Below are positions 16,335-24,428 of a DNA stretch of 64,000 nucleotides, piece by piece. The translations under genes and the position numbers were made by a program. The notes under the pieces were generated by a model that ran no database searches, had not been told where the DNA came from, and saw nothing but the letters and a program-made list of their open reading frames with translations. Within the stretch, counting starts at the first letter, position 1. The number at the start of each line of letters is the position of its first letter. Source of the stretch: Fen-1231 sp035286465 (lineage in GTDB: Bacteria; Gemmatimonadota; Gemmatimonadetes; Gemmatimonadales; Gemmatimonadaceae); assembly GCA_035286465.1 (NCBI GenBank), contig DATEDF010000058.1:1-64000 (forward strand), read 5' to 3'.

Positions 16335-16880
16335 CTACTCGCGATACCTGCATATGGCCACCTTGATGGCCATCTTCCAGGCCCTGTAGGAAGAAATGGC
16401 ACCCGCGCCACTGATCGCTCCCCAGATCCCGCCGAACAAACCGCCGAGAAGACCCTCGACATCCCCGTCAATGATCTGCTCCTTCCAGTCCGCTGGTGGC
16501 ACGCACGATCCTTGGCCTTCGACGAAAGCGGCGAGCAGAAACGTCGCTTGACCTCGGCGCACAGCGCGGTACTTCGCGGGATGCCACTCAGCGCCGGTGC
16601 AAATCCACGTGACGCCATCCCAATCCTGCTCTGTGTAGTAACCCTCGAGGGTCCCCAGCGGACAACCTTCGTACGTCGTTTCAAGGGACGATGCGTCCGA
16701 CATGAGGGCGCCTCCGTCGGCCCAGTATTCGTACGAGCTTTGCGCAACGGACACCAGCGCTTGTACCTCAGCGGCGTCCTGCTCGTTCATCGTTGCCGTC
16801 GCATCGTAGATCGGACTCAGGCGTGACGCCAGATCGTTCGCATCTGTCGCGGCGCTGATCGCCGCCTCGACATCCGACAC
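16335..16880 (-). CDS. Unrecognised protein with C-terminal Gly-rich hydrophobic helix
   Basis: The 181-residue frame starts at GTG 16880 with no clear ribosome site. The first half is acidic and helical (MSDVEAAISAATDANDLASR). The middle has three Cys and several Trp. Near residues 145-168 a Gly-rich hydrophobic run (EGLLGGLFGGIWGAISGAG) resembles class II bacteriocin or pore-forming helices and precedes a basic tail. It is in the same frame as the upstream lipoprotein frame, separated only by TAG 16902-16904, so the two could once have been one gene of about 345 residues. Function is unknown. Confidence 0.5.
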   Translation of the reverse strand: MSDVEAAISAATDANDLASRLSPIYDATATMNEQDAAEVQALVSVAQSSYEYWADGGALMSDASSLETTYEGCPLGTLEGYYTEQDWDGVTWICTGAEWHPAKYRAVRRGQATFLLAAFVEGQGSCVPPADWKEQIIDGDVEGLLGGLFGGIWGAISGAGAISSYRAWKMAIKVAICRYRE

Positions 16881-16901
16881 GTAGCTTTGAACGACCGCGC
16901 C

Positions 16902-17378
16902 CTATAGGCTCCCACGCAGAGCCGCAAGTCGCAACACCGACGGGTTCGTCCTTACGGGCGCCGAGACTCTCCTCGCAGGATGCCGGCACTGCGGCAGCCG
17001 CGACGCCAGGCTCTCCTTCATCTTGCTGCGCGCATCAGGAGGCAGCCTCGAGGAAAGCTCGCTCAGCGACTCCGGTTCATCCAGCCACGCCGCGACGCGC
17101 TCACATGCGGTGGCGAATGAGACGGAGCCCGATGCCATCTCTCGTCTGAACCGATCGACGATCAAGTTGTGTCCCACGCCGACAAAGTCCATCGGGTTCT
17201 TCTTGTGCAGCTGTGCGCTGGTGATGTTGCCTCGCTCCAGATCGTGGTTGGAACTCCGAGCGTGCGCAACCAGATTGCGCGGAGTCGCCGGGCTAGCGGC
17301 GTCGCGGCATGCGCTGGCGATCACGACCGACACAATGACAATCGCCGAACTGACTACGGAACGACTGGTCATCATCAT
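16902..17378 (-). CDS. Putative lipoprotein of the small-protein cluster
   Basis: Three consecutive ATGs (17378, 17375, 17372) follow GGGAGGAG; the second or third has better spacing. The signal reads TSRSVVSSAIVIVSVVIASAC, so Cys near residue 25 is the lipid anchor. The mature part contains NPMDFVGVGHNLIVDRFRRE and a helical charged segment. The end is Arg/Pro-rich and stops at TAG 16902. The next frame continues in phase after that stop, hinting at a nonsense mutation in a longer gene. I do not recognise the family. Confidence 0.55.
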   Translation of the reverse strand: MMMTSRSVVSSAIVIVSVVIASACRDAASPATPRNLVAHARSSNHDLERGNITSAQLHKKNPMDFVGVGHNLIVDRFRREMASGSVSFATACERVAAWLDEPESLSELSSRLPPDARSKMKESLASRLPQCRHPARRVSAPVRTNPSVLRLAALRGSL

Positions 17379-17778
17379 AGCTCCTCCCACGGTTGAACCG
17401 TGGCTCCGAAACTCCGTGTGATCCTAGCACTACGTCGCCACTTTGCCGTATGAGTCCCCGCGCTGCTCGTAATCAGAAACTGTCTGCTGGCTGCTGCTAC
17501 GCGAGTGTGCCAGGCGGCCAATGCTGTCTCAGGCCCGCTCACGATTGAAGCCGCGGCAGCAGCCGCGGAACAACTCTCAAACACATGGCTCCGTGCGCAA
17601 GAGAAAGTGGCCTCGTCTCGGGTGACGACGTGCCGAGCTGCGCTACTTTCCGGCCACATTCAGCCACTCGTGACAAGATCCAGCCACTTGGCGGCGCAGA
17701 GTACTTCACGCGAGCTCGTGCGCACGGATCCAAGACGGTACAGCGGGGACCGACGTTCTGCGTGCGACGATCGCGAAC
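17379..17778. other. Intergenic region, no gene supported
   Basis: These 400 bp lie between the small-protein cluster and nagZ. Open frames exist on both strands (for example 17505-17792 plus) but none has a ribosome site, a recognisable protein or consistent codon bias. Composition is lower in GC than the flanking nagZ operon. The upstream promoter of the lipoprotein gene must lie at its left edge; no clear boxes were identified. Confidence 0.4.
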
Positions 17779-19317
17779 TCACCCTGATGTGATGTCGCCG
17801 ACGATCACCCGCGCGGCGGCCGCCTGCATCGGCGCATCGCCGCCCCACGCGCAGAGCACGTTGAGCGCTTCGGAGAGCTGCGACGCCCGGCGCGGATGCG
17901 CGAAGAGCACGACGAGCGTTTCGCGCGCGCGTGTGTGTGCCTGCTCGAGGATCCTCGCCACGCCCATCAGGCTCGCTTCCGACAGGCCAGCGAGGTTTTT
18001 CCCTTCGACCCGGTCGCCGAAGACGGCCACGAGCACCGGCACCCGTGTGCCGCTCGTGGGATCGTGGACGACGTGCGCCTCCACGTCGAGCGCACGGAGC
18101 GCCTCGGCGAAGGGCGTGTGTCTCGGGTTTGTCCACTCGCCGAGGCGCCGGGCGCCGGCCGCGCTGCCGGGCGCCGCGCCGGGCGAGCCGGCTGCGCGGC
18201 CCGCCTCGTCGTCCACCACCACGATCTCCGCCGCGTCGCCCAGCCGCGGGATCGCGCCGCGCGCGAGCGTGACGGTCCGGTCGGCGAGCTGGCGCGCCCA
18301 CATCGCGTCGTCGAGCGTCGTCCCTCGCCCGGGCGTGGAGCGACTCCAGCCCGCCCAGCGCTCCACGCGCTCCAGCGCGTCGCGCGCACGCTCGGCCTCG
18401 ATCTCGCCCTGCAATGCGGCGCGTTCCAGCGCGCGCGCGACGCCCGCGACATCCGACGGCGCGAGGAGGACGTCGCACCCCGCGGCGATCGCGCGCACGG
18501 CGGCATCCGGCTCGGGCCCGAGCCCGAACGCGGACGCCCGCTCGAGCGCATCGCTCACGGCGAGGCCGTCGAACTTCATCTCGCGGCGGAGCAGCTCGGT
18601 GAGGATCGGCGCGGAGAATGTCGCGCTCGCGCCACTCGAGTCGAGCGAAGGAAAGGCCGCGCACGAGACCATCATCGAGGCGACGCCGGCGTCCAACGCG
18701 ACGCGGAAGGGCGCCAGGTCTTCGTGCCGGAGCGCTCCGGCGCGCGCGCGAACCACCGGCGGCGCGCACGCCGCGTCGTGCGCCACGTCGTGCACCGCGT
18801 GCCCGTGGCCGGGAAAGTGCTTCGCACACGCGAGCACGCCCTCGGCCTGGCAGGCGTCAATCCACTCCTCGATCACCGCGCTCACGCGCGCCGGGTCGGC
18901 GCCGGCCCCGCGCGTGCCGACCATCGGACTCTCCGGCTCGACGTCGAGGTCGCACACGGGCGCCAGCGCCCAGTTCAGCCGCAGCTCCTTCAGCTCGCGC
19001 GCCGTGATCTGCGCGGCCCGGTGCACGGCGTTGAGGTCGCCCAGGGCGCCCAGCGCGCCGAGCGGCGGCAGGCCGACGCAGCCCTCGAACTGCTGGCCGG
19101 CGCCGCGCTCCACGCCGGCAGCGAGCAGGAGTGGGGTACGCGAGCGCTCGTGCAGCTCGGCCGCGAGCGCCGCGACGGCCTCGCGCGTGCCACCACGGAT
19201 CAGGAAGCCGCCGACACCCAGGGCGAGCGCGTGGTCAATGGCGTCGCGTTGAGGATCGAAGCCGCGCGCGACGTCCCATCGGATCGCGGGGACGAGCAGC
19301 CGCGCGAGACTCAGCAC
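17779..19317 (-). CDS. nagZ: GH3 beta-N-acetylhexosaminidase (NagZ type)
   Basis: GTG 19317 overlaps the anmK stop by 7 nt and gives 512 residues with no signal peptide, so the enzyme is cytoplasmic. The GH3 barrel has GVGGFLIRGG, the motif ACAKHFPGHGHAVHDVAHDA (substrate Lys-His and the general-acid His loop) and FDGLAVSDALERAS with the nucleophile Asp. It should release GlcNAc from anhydro-muropeptides. The extra C-terminal ~180 residues form a second alpha/beta domain as in two-domain NagZ of Gram-positive bacteria. A longer frame from 19404 would lie wholly inside anmK and is rejected. Confidence 0.88.
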   Translation of the reverse strand: MLSLARLLVPAIRWDVARGFDPQRDAIDHALALGVGGFLIRGGTREAVAALAAELHERSRTPLLLAAGVERGAGQQFEGCVGLPPLGALGALGDLNAVHRAAQITARELKELRLNWALAPVCDLDVEPESPMVGTRGAGADPARVSAVIEEWIDACQAEGVLACAKHFPGHGHAVHDVAHDAACAPPVVRARAGALRHEDLAPFRVALDAGVASMMVSCAAFPSLDSSGASATFSAPILTELLRREMKFDGLAVSDALERASAFGLGPEPDAAVRAIAAGCDVLLAPSDVAGVARALERAALQGEIEAERARDALERVERWAGWSRSTPGRGTTLDDAMWARQLADRTVTLARGAIPRLGDAAEIVVVDDEAGRAAGSPGAAPGSAAGARRLGEWTNPRHTPFAEALRALDVEAHVVHDPTSGTRVPVLVAVFGDRVEGKNLAGLSEASLMGVARILEQAHTRARETLVVLFAHPRRASQLSEALNVLCAWGGDAPMQAAAARVIVGDITSG

Positions 19318-20504
19318 GCCGGCGTGAAGACGCCGAGCACGCGCGCGCCGCGCGCGCCGGTCGCCGTCGGCACGTTCCCCGCACGGCGCTGTAGGTGCAA
19401 CCATCCCAGCAGCGCGAACGCGACCGCCTCCTTCGCGTCGCCGTCGAAGAAGAGGTCGGCAAAGCGCACGACGCGCCGTGCGTGGAATGCACCGCTCGCC
19501 GGCACTGCCCCGAGCGCGCGCTCGATCGCGTCAAAGAGCGCCGGGTTCCTGGCGCCGCCGCCCGAGAGCACCACCTCGGCCACGGGCTCCGGGACGAAGC
19601 GCGCGAACGCGAGCGCGATGCTCCGCGCCGTAAGCGAGACCGCGGTGGCGACGATGTCGGCCGACGTGCACCCGGGCTTCGAGGCCTTGCACATCGCGAT
19701 GAAGCTCTCGACGTATGCAGGCGTGAAGAGTTCGCGGCCCGTGCTCTTGGGCGGCGGCGCGGCGAAGAAAGGATGCTCGAGCAGTGCGTCCACGACGCTG
19801 GCGATGGCGGCGCCGCGCCGTGCCAGCGCACCATCCTCGTCGTACGCGCGATCCGGGTACCGCGCGCGCACGACGGCGTCCATCACGCAGACGCCGGGAC
19901 CGGTGTCGAACGCGCGCACGGCCGCGAGATCGGCGCGCTTCGTGGCGCTCAGGCCAGCGCCCGACTCCGACGGCGGCACGATCGTCACGTTGCCGATTCC
20001 GCCGAGGTTCTGCAGCGCGCGCCAGTGCGCGGGCGCCGCGAAGAGCAGCGCGTCGGCGATGGGGACGAGCGGCGCGCCCTGTCCGCCCGCAGCCACGTCG
20101 CGCACGCGGAAATCCGAGATCACCGGCACCCCCGTGCGCTCGGCGATCACGGCCGCCTGGCCAGCCTGCCACGTGGCACGCGGCGGGTCGTGCCAGATCG
20201 TGTGGCCGTGTGACGCGATCGCCGCGATGTCGGCGCGCGCGACGCCCGACTCGGCCATCACGGCGACGGCGGCGTCGGCGAGCCAGGCACCGAGGTCGAA
20301 GTCGAGGCGGGCGTACCCCTCGGGCGTCGCGCCCGCGAGCGCGGCGGCGAGACGGTCTCGCTGGCCGGCGGTGTACGCGTGCTGGACGAACGCCAGGAGT
20401 TCGTACCTGATCCGGCCGTCCTCTTCCGCGAAGCGGACGACGACGGCGGAGATGCCATCCAGACTGGTGCCGGACATGAGTCCGACCACGACGGCAGCGC
20501 TCAT
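19311..20504 (-). CDS. anmK: Anhydro-N-acetylmuramic acid kinase
   Basis: ATG 20504 overlaps the murQ stop as ATGA. The 397-residue protein opens with VVVGLMSGTSLDGISAVVV, the AnmK signature, and later has ASHGHTIWH, NLGGIGNVT and FDTGPGVCVMDAV, all conserved ATP/sugar-site motifs. It opens and phosphorylates 1,6-anhydro-MurNAc to MurNAc-6-phosphate, the substrate of MurQ encoded just upstream. It ends inside the start of nagZ, so the three genes are translationally coupled. Confidence 0.95.
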   Translation of the reverse strand: MSAAVVVGLMSGTSLDGISAVVVRFAEEDGRIRYELLAFVQHAYTAGQRDRLAAALAGATPEGYARLDFDLGAWLADAAVAVMAESGVARADIAAIASHGHTIWHDPPRATWQAGQAAVIAERTGVPVISDFRVRDVAAGGQGAPLVPIADALLFAAPAHWRALQNLGGIGNVTIVPPSESGAGLSATKRADLAAVRAFDTGPGVCVMDAVVRARYPDRAYDEDGALARRGAAIASVVDALLEHPFFAAPPPKSTGRELFTPAYVESFIAMCKASKPGCTSADIVATAVSLTARSIALAFARFVPEPVAEVVLSGGGARNPALFDAIERALGAVPASGAFHARRVVRFADLFFDGDAKEAVAFALLGWLHLQRRAGNVPTATGARGARVLGVFTPAC

Positions 20505-21415
20505 TTCACGGGCGGTGGCGGGTCGCGCACGATCCGCCGGATCACTCCGCCCGCCGCGTCGAGCGCCTTCCGCGCTTCCGCGTTCGACAAGCGCAGCTTG
20601 TGCATCACGATCGCGAGCTTCGCCGAGCCGCCCGCGTCCTTGAGGAGCGCGCGTGCCTCGTCGCGCGAGACACCGCACACCTCGCACACGATACGCTCGG
20701 CGCGGTCCCGCAGCTTCTCGCTCGTGGCCTGGAGGTCCACCATCAGGTTGCCCCACGTCTTGCCGAGCCGGATCATCGCACCGGTGGTAATGGTGTTGAG
20801 CACGAGCTTGGTGGCCGTGCCCGCTTTCAGTCGCGTGGAGCCGGTGACGGCCTCGGGCCCCGTCACGGGGACGATGGCGATGTCGGCCAGCGCGAGCGTG
20901 TCGGCGGAGGGCGGCGAGCAGGCGATGATCGCGGTGCGAGCGCCGAGTTTCTTCGCGTGCTCGAGCGCCGCGCGCACGTACGGCGTGGTGCCGCTCGCCG
21001 CGATGCCGATCACGAAGTCGGTCGCGCGCACGCCCGCGGCGTCGAGGTCGGTGCGCGCGCCGTCGGCGCGGTCCTCGGCGCCCTCCTGCGAGCGCGTGAG
21101 CGCGGCGTGGCCGCCGGCGATGATGCCCTGCACCAGTTCCGGCTGCGCGCCGAAGGTCGGCGGAATCTCGGACGCATCAAGCACGCCAAGGCGGCCCGAC
21201 GTGCCCGCGCCGACGTAGAAGAGGCGCCCGCCTGCCCGGAACGTCGCTTCAACGGCCGACATCGCGCGCGCGATCGGGTCCTTCTGCGACGCCACCGCGT
21301 CGGCCACCGTGCGGTCCTCGGCGTTCAGGAGATCCACGATCTCCTCGGGGGAGGAGAGATCGATGCCGGCGGTGCGCGGATTGCGGTGCTCGGTGATGCG
21401 GGGATCGCGAGTCAC
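20501..21415 (-). CDS. murQ: N-acetylmuramic acid 6-phosphate etherase
   Basis: The 304-residue SIS-domain enzyme has TEHRNPRTAGIDLSSPEEIV at its start, GAGTSGRLGVLDASEIPPTF (sugar-phosphate loop) and GIAASGTTPYVRAAL. It cleaves the lactyl ether of MurNAc-6-phosphate to GlcNAc-6-phosphate. GTG 21415 was chosen because homology begins at once; the longer frame reads through unrelated sequence. It heads the operon murQ-anmK-nagZ and is divergent from the GGT gene; TAACTT near 21455 may be its -10. Confidence 0.95.
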   Translation of the reverse strand: MTRDPRITEHRNPRTAGIDLSSPEEIVDLLNAEDRTVADAVASQKDPIARAMSAVEATFRAGGRLFYVGAGTSGRLGVLDASEIPPTFGAQPELVQGIIAGGHAALTRSQEGAEDRADGARTDLDAAGVRATDFVIGIAASGTTPYVRAALEHAKKLGARTAIIACSPPSADTLALADIAIVPVTGPEAVTGSTRLKAGTATKLVLNTITTGAMIRLGKTWGNLMVDLQATSEKLRDRAERIVCEVCGVSRDEARALLKDAGGSAKLAIVMHKLRLSNAEARKALDAAGGVIRRIVRDPPPPVK

Positions 21416-21515
21416 AGCGTCGGAGTACAAGGTGACGGAACGGACCGGTCGGGCTAAGTTATCCAATGGGCGTCGCGGGGCCAACCAAACGGGCGCCTCA
21501 ATCCGGGGAGGGCTC

Positions 21516-23333
21516 ATGCGTTCCCGAATCCGTTCGACCGCACTCTCGCGCGCCGCGATGGTCGTGGCGCTGCTCGCCGCGTGCCGCCAGCAGCCCACGC
21601 CGGGCCCCATTCCCGCGCCGGGCGGCGGCGTACCCGGGCCCGTGCCGCCGGTCGCCCTCATCGAGCTGCGCGATCCCGCGGCCGTGGCCGAGGCGGCCGC
21701 GCGCGCCGCCTTCCCGGGCGGCTGGCGATTCCCGGTGGGAACGCCGGCCACCTTCGCGGAGCACGCGATGGTGGTGAGCAACTCGAAGCTCGCGAGCGAG
21801 GCGGGCGTCGAGATCCTCAAGGCCGGAGGCAACGCGGTGGACGCGGCGGTCGCGACCGGCTTCGCGCTCGCGGTGACCTATCCCTCCGCCGGGAACATCG
21901 GCGGCGGGGGCTTCATGAACATCCGGATGGCCGACGGTCGGATCGCGGTGATTGACTATCGCGAAGTCGCGCCGCTCGCGGCGACCCGCGACATGTACCT
22001 CGGGCCGGACGGCAAGCTCACGAACAAGAGCACGCTGGGCTATCTGGCCTCCGGCGTCCCCGGCTCGGTCGCGGGTCTCGCCGAAGCGCTGAAGAAGTAC
22101 GGCTCGTTGCCGCTCGCGAAGGTGATGGCGCCCGCGATCCGTCTCGCCGAGGAGGGGTTCGTCGTGGACAGCGCCTTCTCGCGCGGCGGCGCGTGCTCGC
22201 GGCAGATCGCGCAGTTCGAGGGGCGCGCCGTCTTCTGCCCAGGGGGCAGCGCGCTCAAGCCCGGCGCCCGGCTCGTGCAGGCCGACCTCGCGCGCACGCT
22301 CAAGCAGATCGCCGCCGACGGCCCGAAGGCGTTCTACGAAGGCGCGATCGCCGATTCGCTCGTGGCGGAGGAAGTGCGCGGCGGCGGCATCATCACGAAG
22401 GAAGACCTGCGCCGCTACAAGCCCGTCTGGCGCACGCCGATCCGCTCCACGTACCGCGGCTACACGCTCTTCACGATGCCGCCCGCGTCATCCGGCGGCA
22501 TCACGATGACCGAAACGCTGAACATCCTCGAGCACTTCGCGCCGCTCCCGCCCGCGGGGAGCGTGCAGTACGCGCACCTGCTCGCCGAGTCGTATCGCCG
22601 GTCGTTCATGGATCGCAACAGCAAGCTCGGCGACCCGGCATTCGTGAAGGTCCCGCTCAAGGAGCTGACCAGCAAGGAGTACGGGAAGAAGCTCGCCGCG
22701 CAGATTGACCGCGCGCGCGCGTCGAAGACGCCGGCGATCGAGACGAAGGCCGAGGGCGACCACACGACGCACTACTCGGTGGTGGACGCCGCGGGGAACG
22801 CCGTCGCCACGACGACGACGCTGAACGGCGGGTACGGCGCCGGCGTCTGGGTGCGCGGCGGCGGGTTCTTCATGAACAACGAGATGGACGACTTCGCCGC
22901 CCAGCCCGGGACGCCGAACATGTACGGTCTCGTCCAGGGCGAACAGAACGCGATCCAGCCCGGCAAGCGGATGCTCTCGGCGATGTCGCCGACGATCGTG
23001 CTCGACCCCTCGGGGCGGCTCCTTATGGTCACGGGCGCCGCCGGCGGGCCCACGATCATCACGGCGACGATGGAAGTGATCCTGAACGTGATCGAGCACC
23101 ACATGTCGCTCGCCGACGCGATGCGCGCGCCGCGGCTGCACCATCAGGCGCTGCCGGATGAGATCCGCTACGAGCCGAACGGCCTCGCGCCGGCGGTCGT
23201 GGATTCACTCAAGGCGATGGGACACCAGGTGCGCACGTCGGGGCTCGCGAACGTGAACTCCATCCTGCGAGTGGCGGGCGGGTGGCACGGGGTGTACGAG
23301 CCGCGATCGGTTGGAGGGGCGGTCGGGTACTGA
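21516..23333 (+). CDS. ggt: Gamma-glutamyltranspeptidase, lipoprotein form
   Basis: ATG 21516 follows GGGGAGGG. The 605-residue precursor has a lipoprotein signal (MVVALLAAC) and a Pro/Gly-rich linker. The GGT fold starts at HAMVVSNSKLASEAGVEILK. The self-cleavage site is in GDHTTHYSVVD, where the Thr becomes the N-terminal nucleophile of the small subunit; GGGYG-like and SAMSPTIVLD elements follow. It would break down glutathione or gamma-glutamyl peptides in the periplasm. It is a single gene transcribed away from murQ. Confidence 0.93.
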   Translation: MRSRIRSTALSRAAMVVALLAACRQQPTPGPIPAPGGGVPGPVPPVALIELRDPAAVAEAAARAAFPGGWRFPVGTPATFAEHAMVVSNSKLASEAGVEILKAGGNAVDAAVATGFALAVTYPSAGNIGGGGFMNIRMADGRIAVIDYREVAPLAATRDMYLGPDGKLTNKSTLGYLASGVPGSVAGLAEALKKYGSLPLAKVMAPAIRLAEEGFVVDSAFSRGGACSRQIAQFEGRAVFCPGGSALKPGARLVQADLARTLKQIAADGPKAFYEGAIADSLVAEEVRGGGIITKEDLRRYKPVWRTPIRSTYRGYTLFTMPPASSGGITMTETLNILEHFAPLPPAGSVQYAHLLAESYRRSFMDRNSKLGDPAFVKVPLKELTSKEYGKKLAAQIDRARASKTPAIETKAEGDHTTHYSVVDAAGNAVATTTTLNGGYGAGVWVRGGGFFMNNEMDDFAAQPGTPNMYGLVQGEQNAIQPGKRMLSAMSPTIVLDPSGRLLMVTGAAGGPTIITATMEVILNVIEHHMSLADAMRAPRLHHQALPDEIRYEPNGLAPAVVDSLKAMGHQVRTSGLANVNSILRVAGGWHGVYEPRSVGGAVGY

Positions 23334-23339
23334 ACTGCA

Positions 23340-23557
23340 GGCGAAGGGCGAAGAGTGAAGGACGAACGGTGAAGGGCGAAGGGCGAATGGCGAAAGGCGA
23401 AGAGTGTGCGAAGGGCGAATGGCGAAGGGCGAAGAGTCGTCCGGCCTCTTCGCCCTTCACTTCTCACGAACCCTTCGCCCTTCACTATTCGCCCTTCACC
23501 CTTCACAAGTCGCTCTTCGCGCTTCGCTCTTCGCCCTTCGCCATTAGCTCTTCACCT
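23340..23557. repeat. Short-word repeat array (GAAGGGCGAA / TTCGCCCTTC)
   Basis: Between the convergent ggt and lipoprotein genes lies a block built of 7-10 bp words: GCGAAGGGCGAAGAGTGAAG-type words up to about 23440, then their reverse complements (CTTCGCCCTTCAC) to 23557. The two halves could fold into a long imperfect hairpin. The right end enters the last codons of the lipoprotein gene. The same words recur at 49607-49656 and inside rplD at 61914-61952. It may serve as a two-way transcription stop, but there is no clean T run. Confidence 0.8.
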
Positions 23558-24416
23558 TCACCTTCAGCGCCCGCTCCAGCGTGACGGTGATCGCCGCGTT
23601 CGCCGGAAGACAGCCATCGTAGTCGGCGCTGCCCGCGGCGACGACCGCGCCGGCAGCCGCGCCCACGACCGCGCCCGTGACCGTCGAACGGGTGTTCTTG
23701 CCGAGGACCTGCCCGGCGATCGCGCCGATGACCGCCCCGGTGCCGACCTTCTTCGCCTGGTCGCCGGTACTTTGCGCGCGGACTCGCTCGAGCTGCGGCG
23801 TCTGCGTCACGCGAGCGTCCACCTGGTAGGACTCGTCGCCGACCCGCACCGAGACGACGTCGAGCACGAGGCGGACGCTGTCTTTCGAATTCTCGCTGCG
23901 CGTGGACTCGACGACGCGCATCACGACCGGGCTTCCCGCGGGGATGGTCGCCCCGTTCGAGCCCTGTACAGTCTCGTTCAGCGCCGTGCTGAAGCGGTCT
24001 CCAGCCTTGTGCGTGCTCGTGCATATGCGCGCCGACGGACGCACGACGAACACGGTGCCGGCGTCCACCGTGCCCATCGGCGTGAACACCGGCCCCGCTG
24101 GCGCGGGCGCGGACGCGGACGCGGCGGGCTGCGGCACGCTCACCGGAGCGGGTGCCCGCTCGACGTGGAGCCCGGCCGGCTCGGGTCGCTTCTCCGGCGC
24201 CTTGGCCGGCGCCTTGGCCGGCGCCCTGGCGGGCGCGGACGCCGTGGCGACCGGCACGTCCTTGAGCTGTGGCTGAGCGGCCGGCGCGGGCGCGAGCTGG
24301 ATCTCGCGCGCCGGAGCGTTGTTCGCCTGCTGCGCATCCTTCCCGCCGCACGCCGCGACAACGAGGGCCAGGAACGCCAGCACTGCTGAGTGTCGAACCG
24401 TATCATTCGCACGCAT
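23544..24416 (-). CDS. Glycine-zipper lipoprotein
   Basis: ATG 24416 follows AAGGAGA. The 290-residue protein has a lipoprotein signal (VLAFLALVVAAC), an Ala/Pro/Lys-rich linker with APAKAPAKAPEK repeats, and a beta domain (GTVFVVRPSARICT, GSPVVMRVVESTRS). Near residues 225-270 comes a double glycine zipper (GTGAVIGAIAGQVLG, TGAVVGAAAGAVVAAGSA) that could insert into a membrane. Such proteins are envelope-linked; no enzyme motif is seen. Its start is only 12 bp from the divergent ABC transporter start. Confidence 0.75.
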   Translation of the reverse strand: MRANDTVRHSAVLAFLALVVAACGGKDAQQANNAPAREIQLAPAPAAQPQLKDVPVATASAPARAPAKAPAKAPEKRPEPAGLHVERAPAPVSVPQPAASASAPAPAGPVFTPMGTVDAGTVFVVRPSARICTSTHKAGDRFSTALNETVQGSNGATIPAGSPVVMRVVESTRSENSKDSVRLVLDVVSVRVGDESYQVDARVTQTPQLERVRAQSTGDQAKKVGTGAVIGAIAGQVLGKNTRSTVTGAVVGAAAGAVVAAGSADYDGCLPANAAITVTLERALKVKVKS

Positions 24417-24428
24417 GGGGTCTCCTTC

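Noticed and set aside
17505..17792. 95-codon plus-strand frame before nagZ
   Set aside because: No ribosome site, mixed codon use, and its end overlaps nagZ antisense.
17896..20643. A 915-codon plus-strand frame
   Set aside because: It is antisense to nagZ and anmK and Arg/Ala-rich without any known motif.
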